Shown here: positions 63,953 to 64,000 of the stretch, piece after piece
Position numbering within the stretch: the stretch's first letter is position 1
Layout: the number at the start of each line of letters is the position of its first letter
NCBI RefSeq assembly: GCF_016924145.1
Contig: NZ_JAFFZO010000009.1
Coordinates: 37,631-101,630 of the forward strand
DNA: 64,000 bases
Origin: Amphritea pacifica
GTDB taxonomy: Bacteria; Pseudomonadota; Gammaproteobacteria; Pseudomonadales; Balneatricaceae
Direction: 5' to 3'
Program-made: the position numbers and the translations under genes
The notes under the pieces: generated by a model
What the model saw: only the letters and a program-made list of their open reading frames with translations
Database searches by the model: none
Told to the model about the DNA's origin: nothing

Positions 63953-64000
63953 TCGGACCAGTGAAACGATCAGACTTCGTTGATTAAAGCCCCTGCTCGT

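Overview
The window is chromosomal DNA of a gammaproteobacterium. The gene content and order (aroQ-accB-accC-prmA, dusB-fis, rpsF-rpsR-rplI-dnaB, relA-mazG, trpGDC, yeaG-yeaH-spoVR), moderate GC content and protein sequences resemble marine Oceanospirillales-type bacteria (Amphritea, Neptunomonas, Marinobacterium and relatives). That placement is inference; there is no rRNA or tRNA gene here to confirm it. About 62 protein genes are supported, mostly housekeeping, with two accessory areas.

Layout. 1-313: an 18-copy CGTTGCT tandem array and decayed hairpin repeats. 0.3-14.7 kb: orphan ParA, DUF2333, aroQ-accB-accC (fatty acid start), prmA, a zinc-ribbon/DUF3426 protein, dusB-fis, purH, purD, then a TPR lipoprotein-like/exported protein and an L,D-transpeptidase that face each other and share a C-terminal domain. 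15.3-19.5 kb: an amino-acid dehydrogenase plus E1alpha-E1beta-E2 of a branched-chain 2-oxoacid dehydrogenase. 19.7-24.5 kb: the yeaG-yeaH-spoVR stress operon. 24.5-27.3 kb: HIT protein, then an AT-rich two-gene module of unknown function that ends in a convincing integron-type attC site. 27.3-29.5 kb: pta-ackA. 29.5-30.9 kb: hairpin repeats, a YdcH-like gene and a small membrane protein. 30.9-40 kb: rlmB, hemH, adk, ppc, mazG, relA. 40-49 kb: a methyltransferase, thioesterase, CopG protein, SulP transporter, dnaB, rplI-rpsR-rpsF, a GlxA-type regulator divergent from an isochorismatase-family hydrolase. 49.3-52.2 kb: OsmC and trpGDC. 52.5-61.7 kb: a catabolic operon. 61.9-63.8 kb: DUF6482-like, folX, VF530 and RidA genes.

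The most interesting locus is 52.5-61.7 kb. One transcription direction carries a dienelactone-hydrolase/SnoaL fusion, a short-chain dehydrogenase, a styrene/indole-monooxygenase-family flavoprotein, its flavin reductase, an aromatic-uptake outer-membrane barrel, and antA-antB-antC (anthranilate 1,2-dioxygenase), with a divergent AraC/XylS-type regulator. Read together these encode a predicted route indole -> indole diol -> 3-hydroxyindolin-2-one -> anthranilate -> catechol. The regulator gap holds two similar bipartite sites of the XylS type, 92 bp apart. The operon lies directly upstream of trpGDC, so anthranilate-producing and anthranilate-using enzymes sit together.

A second theme is a family of small intergenic hairpin elements (stems of 5-7 bp with changing but always self-complementary sequence, 3-base GAA/TTC-type loops, CTAGCAAG-type flanks). 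Copies lie at the very 3' ends of ackA, the YdcH gene and rlmB and supply their TAG stop codons; two inverted copies bracket the attC module.
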